This document shows positions 16,350 to 25,148 of a stretch of DNA of 64,000 bases, in pieces. The stretch lies in contig NZ_FQUQ01000006.1 of the NCBI RefSeq assembly GCF_900129215.1, forward strand, positions 127,032 to 191,031. The letters are read 5' to 3'. Position 1 is the stretch's first letter; each line of letters opens with the position of its first letter. Source of the DNA: Pedobacter caeni (lineage in GTDB: Bacteria > Bacteroidota > Bacteroidia > Sphingobacteriales > Sphingobacteriaceae). The notes under the pieces were generated by a model. It was not told where the DNA came from, did no database searches, and saw only the letters and a list, made by a program, of their open reading frames with translations. The position numbers were made by a program, and so were the translations under genes.

Positions 16350-19300
16350 TTAAAAATTAGCAGTTAAACCGAGTGAATAAGTAGATACCAGGGGATACTT
16401 TGTCCCATTGTTGGAAGCCAGTTCGGGGTCCCATATTTTGAAATCACTGATGGTAAACACATTATAACCGGTAAAATAAATTCTCAGCTTATTGACGCCT
16501 ATTGCCCTGACTCCATTTTTTAACGTATAACCAAAATCAAGATTTTTCAAGCGCAGGAAACTGATGTCGCGTTGCCACCAGGTACTCGTCTGGAAGTTGT
16601 TGTTATTTACACCATACGAAAGGCGCGGATAAAAAGCATCCTGGCGTGGGTTCTCTACCGTCCAGCGATCCGTAGCAATGGAGTGTAAATTCCCTAGCCC
16701 TCCGGAGGCAGTGAATGGCTGTAAAGCATCACCACTAAGTGCGATGTCTGCATTGTGCTGGCCCTGAAAAAAAGCTCCAAAGTCAAAACCTTTATACCGG
16801 GCAGAAAATCCAAAGCCATACATGGCAGAAGGCACATCACCCCGACCGATGATCGTACGGTCAAAGGCATCGATGATGCCATCGTTGTTGAGGTCTTTGT
16901 ATTTGATGTCGCCCGGAAGCAGCGTACCGAATTGTTTAGCACTGGCATTGATCTCTGCCTGACTCTCAAATAATTTTTCGGCAATATAGCCTGAACGGGC
17001 AAGGATATTACTTCCCCTTAGCTCCTGGTAAGCATATTTAGTGGGTGCCTGATCATTCTCAATCAGCACATCTTTGTTGTAAGTGTAGTTAGCTCTGAAG
17101 GTGACATCAAAGTCCTTACCGAACCTTGCATTGTACTCCAATGATCCGTCGACCCCCTTGTTTTTGGTTTCCCCAAGGTTACCCGAAGGGTTGGATACCA
17201 AACCGATATAATTTGGAACACTCCCTCTCCCCAGGAAAATTCCTGTTCTGTGTTCCTTAAATAAATCAACGATCAGGGAAAGTTTATTGTTAAAGGTTTT
17301 CAGTTCAAAACCCAAATCCTGCTTGCGTGTTTCAGACCAGGTCACGTCTACGCCATAAGCGGTTACGTTCAGGCCATTGATTCCCGTCCTGCTTAACCCA
17401 AAGGAATACCCGTTGGCATCGCCAACCTTAGTCAGATAGTAAAAGCGCTCGCCCTCAGATCCTGCATAGCCGGAAGAACTACCCCCGGAACCTACAATAC
17501 CATCAGAATACCTGAATTTAACCAATTGAAATGTATTTTTCAGATTTTCGAAGAATTTCTCATTCGACAAGATCCATCCTACACCAAAAGCAGGAAACAA
17601 TCCGAAACGTTTATCCGGAGCAAAGTTTTCAGAACCATTGTATCCCAGGTTGACCTCCACAAAGTAGCGATCGTTGTAAGCATAGCTTGCCCGGCCGGCA
17701 ACCCCCATCATACGATAGGGAATAGACAAGGTAAAGTTGCCTGCAAAGGGTGTAAGGTTATCATTCTGGTTATACAGGACCATCCCTGATACCGAATGCT
17801 TACCAAAATCCCGTTTATAATTTAAGGCCAGTTCAGCGTATAATTTTTTATCACCTCCGTTAGTGAAGGCATAACCCAGAAAATTCTGTCCCTGCAAGGT
17901 CTGTCCATATTTATAAGAACCATCCGCATTGTAGGGATCATTCGGGTTGATATAATAGGTACTTTCCCGTTTGTTCCTGTTTACAGTATTGCTGTTGGCC
18001 ACATCAAATGAGAACATTCCTGTCAGGGAGAGTCCGGGTGTGACCACCTTCAGGTCCTGTGTCAAACGTAAATTGGAGAATAAGGAATTGTTATAAAAGG
18101 TACGGTATCCTCTTCTGGTAATGTCAGCATAAGGGTTTCTCTGATCCGACTGTGCGCTGATTCCGGGAATATATCCATTCGGGTACATGACCGGGAATGA
18201 AGTCGGGTTGATCTGGAAAGCCTGGTTAAAGACACCCTGGGCATTGTCGACCCCGGGATTATTCCCTTGTCCTAATACCCCTCTGATGCCAAGGTTCACT
18301 TTCGTGCTGGAGGTAATATCCCAGTCCAGGTTCGTACTCACCGTATACCTGGAGTATTTCTGACTGGAGTTATAAGATTGGCTTTTATCCGTTTTGAAGA
18401 GCCCTGTTTCATCGTAGTAACCCAGCGAAACATAATAGCGCGCATTGGTCACCCCTCCTGACAGGTTAGTAGTCACGGTACGGTTTTGTCCAAATCTTCT
18501 GAAAATAGCGTCCAGCCAGTCCACATTAGGATAGAGGATCGGATCTTCTCCCGAAGCGGTTTTCTGTATCGTTGCAGCACTATATCTTGGCGTATAAGTC
18601 CCTGTATTTGCGGTTCTGATGAACTCCGTCAAACCCGCTTCATTAGCCAGGTTCATATAATCAACACCGTCGATCAGTTTAGGTTGCTTCGTAAAACTCG
18701 TTAAACCCTGAAAATAATCTACACCTATGGTCGGTTTACCCGTTTTGCCTTGTTTCGTAACGACCAGGATGACTCCATTGGCGCCACGGATACCATATAC
18801 CGCTGTGGCAGCAGCATCCTTAAGAATCGTAAAAGACTCAATATCATAAGGACTCAGGCCATTAATGGGACGATTAGGAACACCATCAACCACGATCAGA
18901 GGATTGCGGTCTCCTCCAATATTTGTGATGCCACGAATCCAGATGTCGGCCTGATCTGAACCTGGTTCGCCATTCCTGTTTACAGCGATCAAACCAGGTA
19001 GCCGGCCGGCCAGCATGGAGCTGATGTTAGCCACAGGCTGTTTCAGGTCTGAAGCTTTTACAGAGGATTGGGCCCCCACGAGGCTCTCTTTCTTCTGTGT
19101 ACCAAAAGCAACAACAGCAATTTCTACCTGGTCTAACGCATTTCCAGATGGCTTCAATTGAATACTCAGGGTAGTTTTTGTACCAACGGTCACTTCCTGA
19201 CTCTCGTAGCCAATATAGGTGATGACAAGTATGGCTTTCTCATCGGGAACCCGGATACTGAAAGTTCCGTCTACCTCAGCAGAACCTGCTACAGAACTAC

Positions 19301-19820
19301 CTTTAACACGTATACCTGCACCGGGAAGAGGTAAACCCGCTTCATCCTTAATGACACCACGAATGAGAATATCAAGGGGACGTGTACCGGAAAATCTTGC
19401 CTGCACCTCCTTTTCGACCACCACAATGGTCTTTTCGTCGATGTAATAAGTCAGCGGCTGACCATCAAAGCATTTGTCCAGTACCTTCAGCAAAGATTCA
19501 TTTTTTACATTTAACGTGATGGCTTTTGCTTTTTGAATGACGTCATATCTATATACAAAATCGTAGCCTGTTTGTCTTTTGATTTCTTTGAAAACATCAG
19601 TCATAGAAATGCTTTTTCTGCTCAAAGAAACATTTTGCCCATTTGCAGCATTTGAATACTGCATAAAGACAGATATTAATAAGATAATAGTAAGGTTTAT
19701 CCTCATAAGCCATTTGATTTGGTTAGGTTGCTTGAGAATGCTAAACCAGCTTTTTGCAAATGGCTGATTTTGGGCATGACAGGTTACGTCATACACTTTT
19801 CTGGTGTAAAATTTATACAT
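16350..19820 (-). CDS. SusC/RagA family TonB-dependent transporter with STN domain
   Basis: A 1156-residue outer-membrane transporter. After an N-terminal membrane segment ('LTIILLISVFMQYSNA') comes a secretin/TonB N-terminal (STN) signalling domain at about 75-130 ('DVFKEIKRQTGYDFVYRYDV'), then a carboxypeptidase-like domain at about 150-220 ('IRGVIKDEAGLPLPGAGIRV'), a plug at about 235-345 ('PLIVVDGVPNRPI') and a long barrel. The STN domain means the transporter can signal through the FecR anti-sigma factor encoded just upstream (19949-21073) to the ECF sigma factor. Import requires TonB. It forms a complex with the SusD protein encoded next. Confidence 0.97.
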   Translation of the reverse strand: MYKFYTRKVYDVTCHAQNQPFAKSWFSILKQPNQIKWLMRINLTIILLISVFMQYSNAANGQNVSLSRKSISMTDVFKEIKRQTGYDFVYRYDVIQKAKAITLNVKNESLLKVLDKCFDGQPLTYYIDEKTIVVVEKEVQARFSGTRPLDILIRGVIKDEAGLPLPGAGIRVKGSSVAGSAEVDGTFSIRVPDEKAILVITYIGYESQEVTVGTKTTLSIQLKPSGNALDQVEIAVVAFGTQKKESLVGAQSSVKASDLKQPVANISSMLAGRLPGLIAVNRNGEPGSDQADIWIRGITNIGGDRNPLIVVDGVPNRPINGLSPYDIESFTILKDAAATAVYGIRGANGVILVVTKQGKTGKPTIGVDYFQGLTSFTKQPKLIDGVDYMNLANEAGLTEFIRTANTGTYTPRYSAATIQKTASGEDPILYPNVDWLDAIFRRFGQNRTVTTNLSGGVTNARYYVSLGYYDETGLFKTDKSQSYNSSQKYSRYTVSTNLDWDITSSTKVNLGIRGVLGQGNNPGVDNAQGVFNQAFQINPTSFPVMYPNGYIPGISAQSDQRNPYADITRRGYRTFYNNSLFSNLRLTQDLKVVTPGLSLTGMFSFDVANSNTVNRNKRESTYYINPNDPYNADGSYKYGQTLQGQNFLGYAFTNGGDKKLYAELALNYKRDFGKHSVSGMVLYNQNDNLTPFAGNFTLSIPYRMMGVAGRASYAYNDRYFVEVNLGYNGSENFAPDKRFGLFPAFGVGWILSNEKFFENLKNTFQLVKFRYSDGIVGSGGSSSGYAGSEGERFYYLTKVGDANGYSFGLSRTGINGLNVTAYGVDVTWSETRKQDLGFELKTFNNKLSLIVDLFKEHRTGIFLGRGSVPNYIGLVSNPSGNLGETKNKGVDGSLEYNARFGKDFDVTFRANYTYNKDVLIENDQAPTKYAYQELRGSNILARSGYIAEKLFESQAEINASAKQFGTLLPGDIKYKDLNNDGIIDAFDRTIIGRGDVPSAMYGFGFSARYKGFDFGAFFQGQHNADIALSGDALQPFTASGGLGNLHSIATDRWTVENPRQDAFYPRLSYGVNNNNFQTSTWWQRDISFLRLKNLDFGYTLKNGVRAIGVNKLRIYFTGYNVFTISDFKIWDPELASNNGTKYPLVSTYSLGLTANF

Positions 19821-19948
19821 TTGTTTGGGTTCGTTTAATAAGATTATTGTGTTGACTCAATATTGGAATTATGCAGGACCCTAAATCCGGAGTAGGGGCG
19901 CTCTAACGCTCCTATCTCTTTTTTTAGTTACCCATCGCAGCTAAAGAT

Positions 19949-21073
19949 TTATGGCATAACTAATATCCTCCTTCCTTCAATTTTAAAATGAACACCCTTG
20001 GTTGATTCCAGGTTCCGGAGCACCACATTGATATTTTTTGTCCTGGAAATCGAACCTCCGAACTTGAGATCAGCGATTTGCCCTTCATAGCTGACTGCTA
20101 CATCATACCATCTGCTGATTTGTCGCATGATGGTTCTCAGAGAAGCGCCTTCAAACACAAAATCACCATTCTTCCAGGCTAAAGCCTGATCAGTATCCGC
20201 CGTAGAGACCGATATCCCGGATCCATTTGTTTCCCCCTGCTCGCCGGGCTTCAAGACTTTCAGGTCTTTATCATTGCTAAGCTCAATGCTTCCCTCCAGC
20301 AAGGTCGTCTTCGTATCTGGCTCATCAGCATAAGCATTGATATTGAAATGAGTACCAAGCACCTTAATGGTCTGTTTTCGCGTAGTTACCAGGAAAGGTT
20401 TCCCTTTATCTTTGGATACTTCAAAATAAGCCTCACCATCCAAACTCACCCTGCGTTCTCTAAAAGTGGCAAAACTAGCGGGGTATTTTAAAGTTGATGC
20501 AGCATTCATCCATACTTTAGTGCCATCAGGTAAACACACGCGGTATTGTCCGCCTTTAGGTGTTTCAAATGTATTATAGATAGGTGGGCCGGGGGCATCA
20601 GACTGAATCACCGTATAAATGAGCTCCCCTTCCTCGTTTTTTGTAATGCTGATGCCTGACTGCTTTGCGACTTCACCATTACTCGCATCAGTAAGCGAGA
20701 TGCGCCTTCCATCATGTAAAGTCAGGTAGGCTTTATTACTACCAGGTTTAATCCCATTGTTGATCACCACCTCCTCCATAGAAAGGGGCTGGCCGGATGG
20801 TCTGTAGAAATAAAGCCCAACAGCAATACACAGGAGAACAGATGCCGCAGCAAAGAGGGGCCATAATTTAATGGTTTTCTTCTGATATCCCTTCTGAAGG
20901 TTTGTTAAGATGGCATCAAGATCTTTGGAACGGCTTTCAATATCAAGCTCATCGTCTCCTGGTTCCTGATAAGTCAGGTACCAGTTTTCTAATAAAGCGC
21001 TTTCTTCCTCAGATGCTCTCCCCTCTTTATATCTCTCTAAAATGTTTTTTATTTCTTCTTCTTCCATTTTCAA
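19949..21073 (-). CDS. FecR family anti-sigma factor
   Basis: A 374-residue inner-membrane anti-sigma protein. An acidic cytoplasmic N-terminus (1-75, rich in Glu) precedes one membrane helix at about 83-103 ('LWPLFAAASVLLCIAVGLYF'). The periplasmic FecR domain follows at about 165-265 ('FETPKGGQYRVCLPDGTKVW', 'LDGEAYFEVSKDKGKPF'), then a C-terminal DUF4974/STN-like region that ends 'LVMP'. It is expected to hold the sigma factor encoded 113 bases upstream and to be released by the STN domain of the SusC-type receptor encoded downstream. Confidence 0.95.
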   Translation of the reverse strand: MKMEEEEIKNILERYKEGRASEEESALLENWYLTYQEPGDDELDIESRSKDLDAILTNLQKGYQKKTIKLWPLFAAASVLLCIAVGLYFYRPSGQPLSMEEVVINNGIKPGSNKAYLTLHDGRRISLTDASNGEVAKQSGISITKNEEGELIYTVIQSDAPGPPIYNTFETPKGGQYRVCLPDGTKVWMNAASTLKYPASFATFRERRVSLDGEAYFEVSKDKGKPFLVTTRKQTIKVLGTHFNINAYADEPDTKTTLLEGSIELSNDKDLKVLKPGEQGETNGSGISVSTADTDQALAWKNGDFVFEGASLRTIMRQISRWYDVAVSYEGQIADLKFGGSISRTKNINVVLRNLESTKGVHFKIEGRRILVMP

Positions 21074-21186
21074 AAAAGATCAACATTGTGATCTTGTAAT
21101 GGTAAGACAAATTGGGCATAGGTATAGAGGTATCGAAAAATAAAAAAAACAACATTTTTTTAACATTTAACGAATAAGGACCTTTA

Positions 21187-21762
21187 CTAACGTTCAATAA
21201 AGTAAAGAAGATAGATCAGAAGCCCCAATTTAACCCTTAATACCTTTAGGGTATTGGTCATTTGTTTTTTGATCGTTTGTTCTGAAGTGCCTAAACGTTC
21301 AGCGATCTCTTTATGTGTAAGGTGTTCTTTGCGACTCATTTCAAATACTTCCCGCATCCTTGGTGGCAGGGCGGCCACTTCAGCATCAATAATTTTTTTA
21401 AATTGATTTTCCCGGGCCAGATAATCTGTTGACAGGTTACTGCTCTGAAAATTTTTAATGGAAGTAATGTATTTAGTTTGCAGACCGCTGCGGGCAATCT
21501 GATTAAGGATATGATTACGAACGCTGGTATAAAGATAACCGGCAAGATTAATCTGCAGGCCGAGGGTTTCACGTTTTGCCCATAGCATCGTAAAAACTTC
21601 CTGAATCGTATCCTGTGCTTCTTCGCGATTGCGGGTCTTATTCCAGGCATGATTGTGAAGTACAAACTTAAATCTGTGATAGATCTCTGTATAAGCAGTC
21701 CTGTCGCCCAATTTCAATAAAACTGTAAGTTCGTCGTCTGAAAGTGTACTGTACTCTATCAT
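21187..21762 (-). CDS. ECF RNA polymerase sigma factor
   Basis: A 191-residue sigma-70 factor of the extracytoplasmic function type. Region 2 is seen at about 22-90 ('ALFxx'-like start, then 'EAQDTIQEVFTMLWAKRE', 'AGYLYTSVRNHILNQI'). Region 4 is at about 130-185 ('LPPRMREVFEMSRKEHLTHK', 'EIAERLGTSEQTIKKQM'). It lies upstream of fecR and the SusCD genes and most likely directs their transcription after a signal from the receptor. The C-terminal 'LIYLLYFIER' is hydrophobic, which is seen in this Bacteroidota subgroup. Confidence 0.95.
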   Translation of the reverse strand: MIEYSTLSDDELTVLLKLGDRTAYTEIYHRFKFVLHNHAWNKTRNREEAQDTIQEVFTMLWAKRETLGLQINLAGYLYTSVRNHILNQIARSGLQTKYITSIKNFQSSNLSTDYLARENQFKKIIDAEVAALPPRMREVFEMSRKEHLTHKEIAERLGTSEQTIKKQMTNTLKVLRVKLGLLIYLLYFIER

Positions 21763-21943
21763 TTTCTGCTATACCTGGTATGGACTCAAACACAATAATA
21801 ATTATTTTTTTGAACTCTTTCAATCCTCGCAAAACGATTTAGGATCTCCCATCGATTGTTTTGAACCTCATCATCTTATGGTCGGTAATTTAGCGGAACG
21901 TTTTGGTTTGTGCAAATAAAAGGTATGGGCTCAGGGCAATTAC

Positions 21944-22321
21944 TCAGGATTGTTTTCTCATGCTTTGCTTAATTTTCTCCCTATGCTGTTCACCCCATGC
22001 ACTTAGTTCGCCGATCACGTTTTTCAGCGTCTTACTATACTCGGTCGCTTCATAAATAATGCTTACCGGACTGGTCGGATATACCTTACGTGTGATAAAG
22101 TCATTCAATTCCAGATCTTTTAATTCTTTGGCTAATACCTTGGAGGATATGCCGGTGATTTCATTTTGAAGCTCGTTAAAACGCTTTGAAGATTGAACCA
22201 GACAAAGGATCACAGCCAGTTTCCATTTTCCATTAATCACATACAGCGCGTCAAGTACGTTTTTGAGCGAGCCTGCGCATTCCTCATTAGTTGGAAGAGA
22301 CTCATTTACAATGATTTTCAT
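21944..22321 (-). CDS. HxlR family transcriptional regulator
   Basis: A 125-residue winged-helix regulator. The stretch 'ALYVINGKWKLAVILCLVQS' followed by 'KRFNELQNEITGISSKVLAK' is the HxlR signature. A Cys at position 12 ('EECAGSLKNV') is in the place where redox-sensing HxlR members have a sensory Cys. It is divergent from the FMN azoreductase gene with a 135-base shared promoter region, so it most likely represses that gene in response to a quinone, aldehyde or other electrophile, as in known HxlR/azoreductase pairs. That link is inference from context. Confidence 0.9.
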   Translation of the reverse strand: MKIIVNESLPTNEECAGSLKNVLDALYVINGKWKLAVILCLVQSSKRFNELQNEITGISSKVLAKELKDLELNDFITRKVYPTSPVSIIYEATEYSKTLKNVIGELSAWGEQHREKIKQSMRKQS

Positions 22322-22336
22322 AAAGCAAAGATACTC

Positions 22337-22372
22337 ACTTACCTCAACGTAACCGCTTTCCTTTGGGTAAGT
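22337..22372. promoter_or_regulatory. Candidate HxlR operator (ACTTACC ... GGTAAGT)
   Basis: ACTTACC (22337-22343) and GGTAAGT (22366-22372) are perfect inverted arms about 29 bases centre to centre, in the divergent hxlR-azoR promoter region. They lie just ahead of the azoR promoter. Confidence 0.35.
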
Positions 22373-22378
22373 AATGAC

Positions 22379-22406
22379 TTTTGATCAAGGGGTAACTCTA
22401 TTTTTG
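22379..22406 (+). promoter_or_regulatory. Candidate azoR promoter (TTTTG - 15 bases - TATTTTTG)
   Basis: TATTTTTG at 22399-22406 fits the TAnnTTTG -7 box, with TTTTG at 22379-22383 as -33. The start codon is 50 bases downstream. Confidence 0.4.
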
Positions 22407-22456
22407 CCTATGATAATTCAAGAGAAAGAATCCCTTAATCATTAACACAATCCATT

Positions 22457-23059
22457 ATGAAACACATCCTTCATTTAAAATCAAGCATACAAGGTAAAGA
22501 TTCGTACAGCATTAAGCTGGGACATGCTATTGTAGAAAAAGTTCAGAATAAGTATCCGGGTAGTACACTGGAAGAATTAAATCTGGTCGACATCGAAATT
22601 CCGCACCTTAGCCCCGCTGTCCTTCGTACCTTCTTTATTCCCGGAGATCAGCTGACTGAAGAAGAAAAAGAAGCCATTCGCTTTTCTGATGAGATGGTTA
22701 AACAACTGATGGCTGCGGATATCATTGTGATTGGTGCACCGCTGATCAACTTCACTATCCCTACTGTATTAAAGGCCTGGATTGATCATATTACCAGGGC
22801 TGGAATAACTTTTGGGTATGCTGAAAATGGTCCGGTTGGAAAAGTAACAGGAAAAAAAATCTATGTGGCCATGTCTTCCGGTGGTGTTTATTCACAAGGT
22901 CCGGGTAAAGCCAACGACTTTGTTGCTCCTTATCTGAAAGCTTTCCTTGGTTTTTTAGGCATGACAGATCTCAGCGTATTTCGTGCCGAAGGGCTAAAAG
23001 TACCCGGAGTAAAAGAACAGGCAATGGAGAAAGCAATTGACAGCATAATCGTTGACTAA
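22457..23059 (+). CDS. azoR: FMN-dependent NADH-azoreductase
   Basis: A 200-residue flavodoxin-like reductase. The N-terminal 'LHLKSSIQGKDSYSIKLG' is the S-x-x-x-S-x-S-type FMN phosphate loop, and 'IVIGAPLINFTIPTVLKAWI' with 'DHITRAGITFGY' is the AzoR signature for FMN binding. 'VAMSSGGVYSQGPG' is also typical. It would reduce azo compounds and quinones with NADH in the cytoplasm. It is divergent from an HxlR regulator and ends in a terminator. Confidence 0.93.
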   Translation: MKHILHLKSSIQGKDSYSIKLGHAIVEKVQNKYPGSTLEELNLVDIEIPHLSPAVLRTFFIPGDQLTEEEKEAIRFSDEMVKQLMAADIIVIGAPLINFTIPTVLKAWIDHITRAGITFGYAENGPVGKVTGKKIYVAMSSGGVYSQGPGKANDFVAPYLKAFLGFLGMTDLSVFRAEGLKVPGVKEQAMEKAIDSIIVD

Positions 23060-23077
23060 AAGCACTAAAAGCCACAT

Positions 23078-23109
23078 AAAAGCCTGAAGTTATAAGATTT
23101 CAGGCTTTT
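23078..23109 (+). terminator. Rho-independent terminator
   Basis: AAAAGCCTGAA (23078-23088) pairs perfectly with TTCAGGCTTTT (23099-23109) around a 10-base loop. It ends azoR. Confidence 0.85.
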
Positions 23110-23208
23110 ATGGTTTAGGTTTAAATCACAATTATCAACTCTTTTTATTAAAACAGTATCTTTATTTTACTGATGATCATTTTGGAAATTCACTGATGAT
23201 CATTTAGC

Positions 23209-23937
23209 TCAGTAGTATTTTTTCTTCCAAAACTCCCACCATTTCCTTTTCCTCGTTATTACTGTTTCCCCAAGCATCACTTCTCGCTTATTAATGAGGA
23301 GATTTGTAACTGGTAAATCTTTTTTATAAACAATGGTTTCGGTATCACCTTCAAATCCATTGTGTTTTACCACTAAAACAATGGTATCAGAAGCAAAATC
23401 ATTTGGTATTTCAAATTTAAAATTCCCCAGTGTATCTGTTTTTGTAAAAATATCTGTGCCTTTGATAAAAACTTCAGTGAGCTTCACCATTCTGTCTCTC
23501 TCAAGTACCTTTCCCGATATTATTTTTTTCAAACTATCTCTTTCAATAATTTTGTTTGCACCTGACACATCGGGCTCAGTTTTTTTATCATTAGGTACAA
23601 CGACAAAAGCAGTGTGTTCTAAATGTTGACCGGCAGCAAATGAACTTTCGGTCGCCCCAAGGATTAAAAGGCTTGTTATTATTTTACCAAGCTGAAAACT
23701 GTTCTTTTTCGGCTTAACCACCAACAGCCTGTTCATCTGAGTTGGGGTTAATCTGCTACAAATGGTTCCTGAAGAGCTTTCAATAAACCTGATGATCTCC
23801 ACATCTGTTAACGTCGCAAAATCAACCACATTTTTTGAGCATTGGGAACAAAACTTCCCGATATCGGTTTTAGTCATTGAAGCCCATTGCGCTTTCCGGC
23901 ATGGGTTTTCGATATTCAATAGGTAATTCTGCTTCAT
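23209..23937 (-). CDS. Carboxypeptidase-like regulatory domain protein with Cys-rich N-terminus
   Basis: A 242-residue protein. Residues 1-60 contain 'CRKAQW' and 'GKFCSQCSKNVVDFATLTDV', a CxxC pair plus a lone Cys that resemble a small zinc-ribbon-like domain. This N-terminal module is recurrent in Sphingobacteriaceae proteins. A membrane-like segment follows at about 82-100 ('IITSLLILGATESSFAAG'). Residues about 140-220 are a carboxypeptidase D regulatory-like domain ('ISGKVLERDRMVKLTEVFIK', 'TDTLGNFKFEIPNDF'). The end is basic ('RKRKWWEFWKKKYY'). The role is unknown. The layout suggests a cytoplasmic sensor head on a periplasmic domain. Confidence 0.7.
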   Translation of the reverse strand: MKQNYLLNIENPCRKAQWASMTKTDIGKFCSQCSKNVVDFATLTDVEIIRFIESSSGTICSRLTPTQMNRLLVVKPKKNSFQLGKIITSLLILGATESSFAAGQHLEHTAFVVVPNDKKTEPDVSGANKIIERDSLKKIISGKVLERDRMVKLTEVFIKGTDIFTKTDTLGNFKFEIPNDFASDTIVLVVKHNGFEGDTETIVYKKDLPVTNLLINKREVMLGETVITRKRKWWEFWKKKYY

Positions 23938-24011
23938 AAGAATTTAATTACCTACAAAATAAGAATTTTCCTGAACCAAACCTATTTTGAAATCAACTGG
24001 AAAACGAGAAC

Positions 24012-24968
24012 TCATCTTATAATACATAATTTACCAGAGCCACTTGGTTTATGTAAATAAAAGGTATGTGCCTGCGGCATCATATTTTTATCCGATTTTG
24101 AAATAAGCGGTGAATATCCAAAAGTCTGCATATCTGCACAGACTAAAGTTACAACTCTTCCTTCCCCATAAAATTTAAGTTCTGCCTGTTTACATGGATA
24201 TATGAACTTCCTTTTATCTTTCATACGTTCTGCCATGCCTTTGGTCAGTTTCATCTCAGCACCTTTGTCCCATGGTGTAGCAGTTGCTTCTTCGTAGATA
24301 CTGGTTTTAAGCATCGATAGATATTTTAATTGATCCCCCTCCTCAAGGGTCTTTCTGAAATCTTCGTAAAATGCATCGACCTCTTTTCGGATGTCAGCAT
24401 CATTTTTCAGCTGTTGACTTTTACTCCATCCGGTAATTTTCCAATTTATATCTTTCGGGTCTACCTGGAAAGAGGTTTTATATTCAGCATAGGGCTTATC
24501 TTTTACAATTGGTGTTTGATAGCGTAGAACCTCCCATTTATAATCTTGCCCCTTTGCCTTTGCGTTCATGATATCAAGTAAAGACATGCCTGCATCTGAT
24601 TTTAGAATTTCGATTTTAACGAATGAATTTGCAGTAAGCGATGGAGAAAAAACAGTTTCATCTTTTTTTGATGGAAATATGCGGATGGTAACCTCTTGCT
24701 TTCCCGCTTGCAAAATATATGGATTGATATCTTTTGTTAAACCCGACCTTTCTCCCAATCCATAATGAGTGATTACCGGCACATCATTTACCAATATTTC
24801 ATAGGAACAATCCTGATGTTCATACACCAGTTTAAACAACATCCCTCCTTTTCGATCTTTTGCTTTCTCTATTTTATCTTTTTCAGCTGTCTTTTCTTGT
24901 TTAACCTGTGCATAAGACTGCAAACTTATAAAAACACTCAGCATCAGCAACCTAACTATATTATTCAT
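24012..24968 (-). CDS. Exported protein of unknown function
   Basis: A 318-residue protein with a signal peptide (MNNIVRLLMLSVFISLQSYAQ) and a charged linker. The rest has no family I know. Recognisable traits are 'YEILVNDVPVITHYG', which resembles a small binding domain, and a C-terminal 'HTFYLHKPSGSGKLCIIR'. It lies alone between a carboxypeptidase-like gene and a siderophore receptor on the same strand. A 15-base palindrome lies 66-80 bases upstream of the start. Confidence 0.65.
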   Translation of the reverse strand: MNNIVRLLMLSVFISLQSYAQVKQEKTAEKDKIEKAKDRKGGMLFKLVYEHQDCSYEILVNDVPVITHYGLGERSGLTKDINPYILQAGKQEVTIRIFPSKKDETVFSPSLTANSFVKIEILKSDAGMSLLDIMNAKAKGQDYKWEVLRYQTPIVKDKPYAEYKTSFQVDPKDINWKITGWSKSQQLKNDADIRKEVDAFYEDFRKTLEEGDQLKYLSMLKTSIYEEATATPWDKGAEMKLTKGMAERMKDKRKFIYPCKQAELKFYGEGRVVTLVCADMQTFGYSPLISKSDKNMMPQAHTFYLHKPSGSGKLCIIR

Positions 24969-25033
24969 TAATTCTTTTATTAAATATGATCAATAATTGC
25001 ACCATAATAGACAGGTATACGATGTCCGCCAAC

Positions 25034-25048
25034 GAGGTAATGTACCTC
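25034..25048. promoter_or_regulatory. 15-base near-palindrome upstream of the exported protein gene
   Basis: GAGGTA-ATG-TACCTC folds back on itself. It lies between the terminator of the siderophore receptor and the start of the exported protein gene, and may be an operator or a small hairpin. Function not shown. Confidence 0.2.
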
Positions 25049-25092
25049 TTATGACAATAATTACTGGTTTATTGGTAGATTCCTGAAAACAC

Positions 25093-25124
25093 AAACCGCC
25101 TCTGCATTATTCAAGAGGCGGTTT
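25093..25124 (-). terminator. Terminator-like hairpin after the siderophore receptor
   Basis: AAACCGCCTCT (25093-25103) and AGAGGCGGTTT (25114-25124) form a perfect 11-base stem with a 10-base loop. On the minus strand it is followed by GTGTTTTC. It lies 25 bases after the receptor stop. Confidence 0.75.
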
Positions 25125-25148
25125 GACTCTTCAGATGGAGATATAGAT

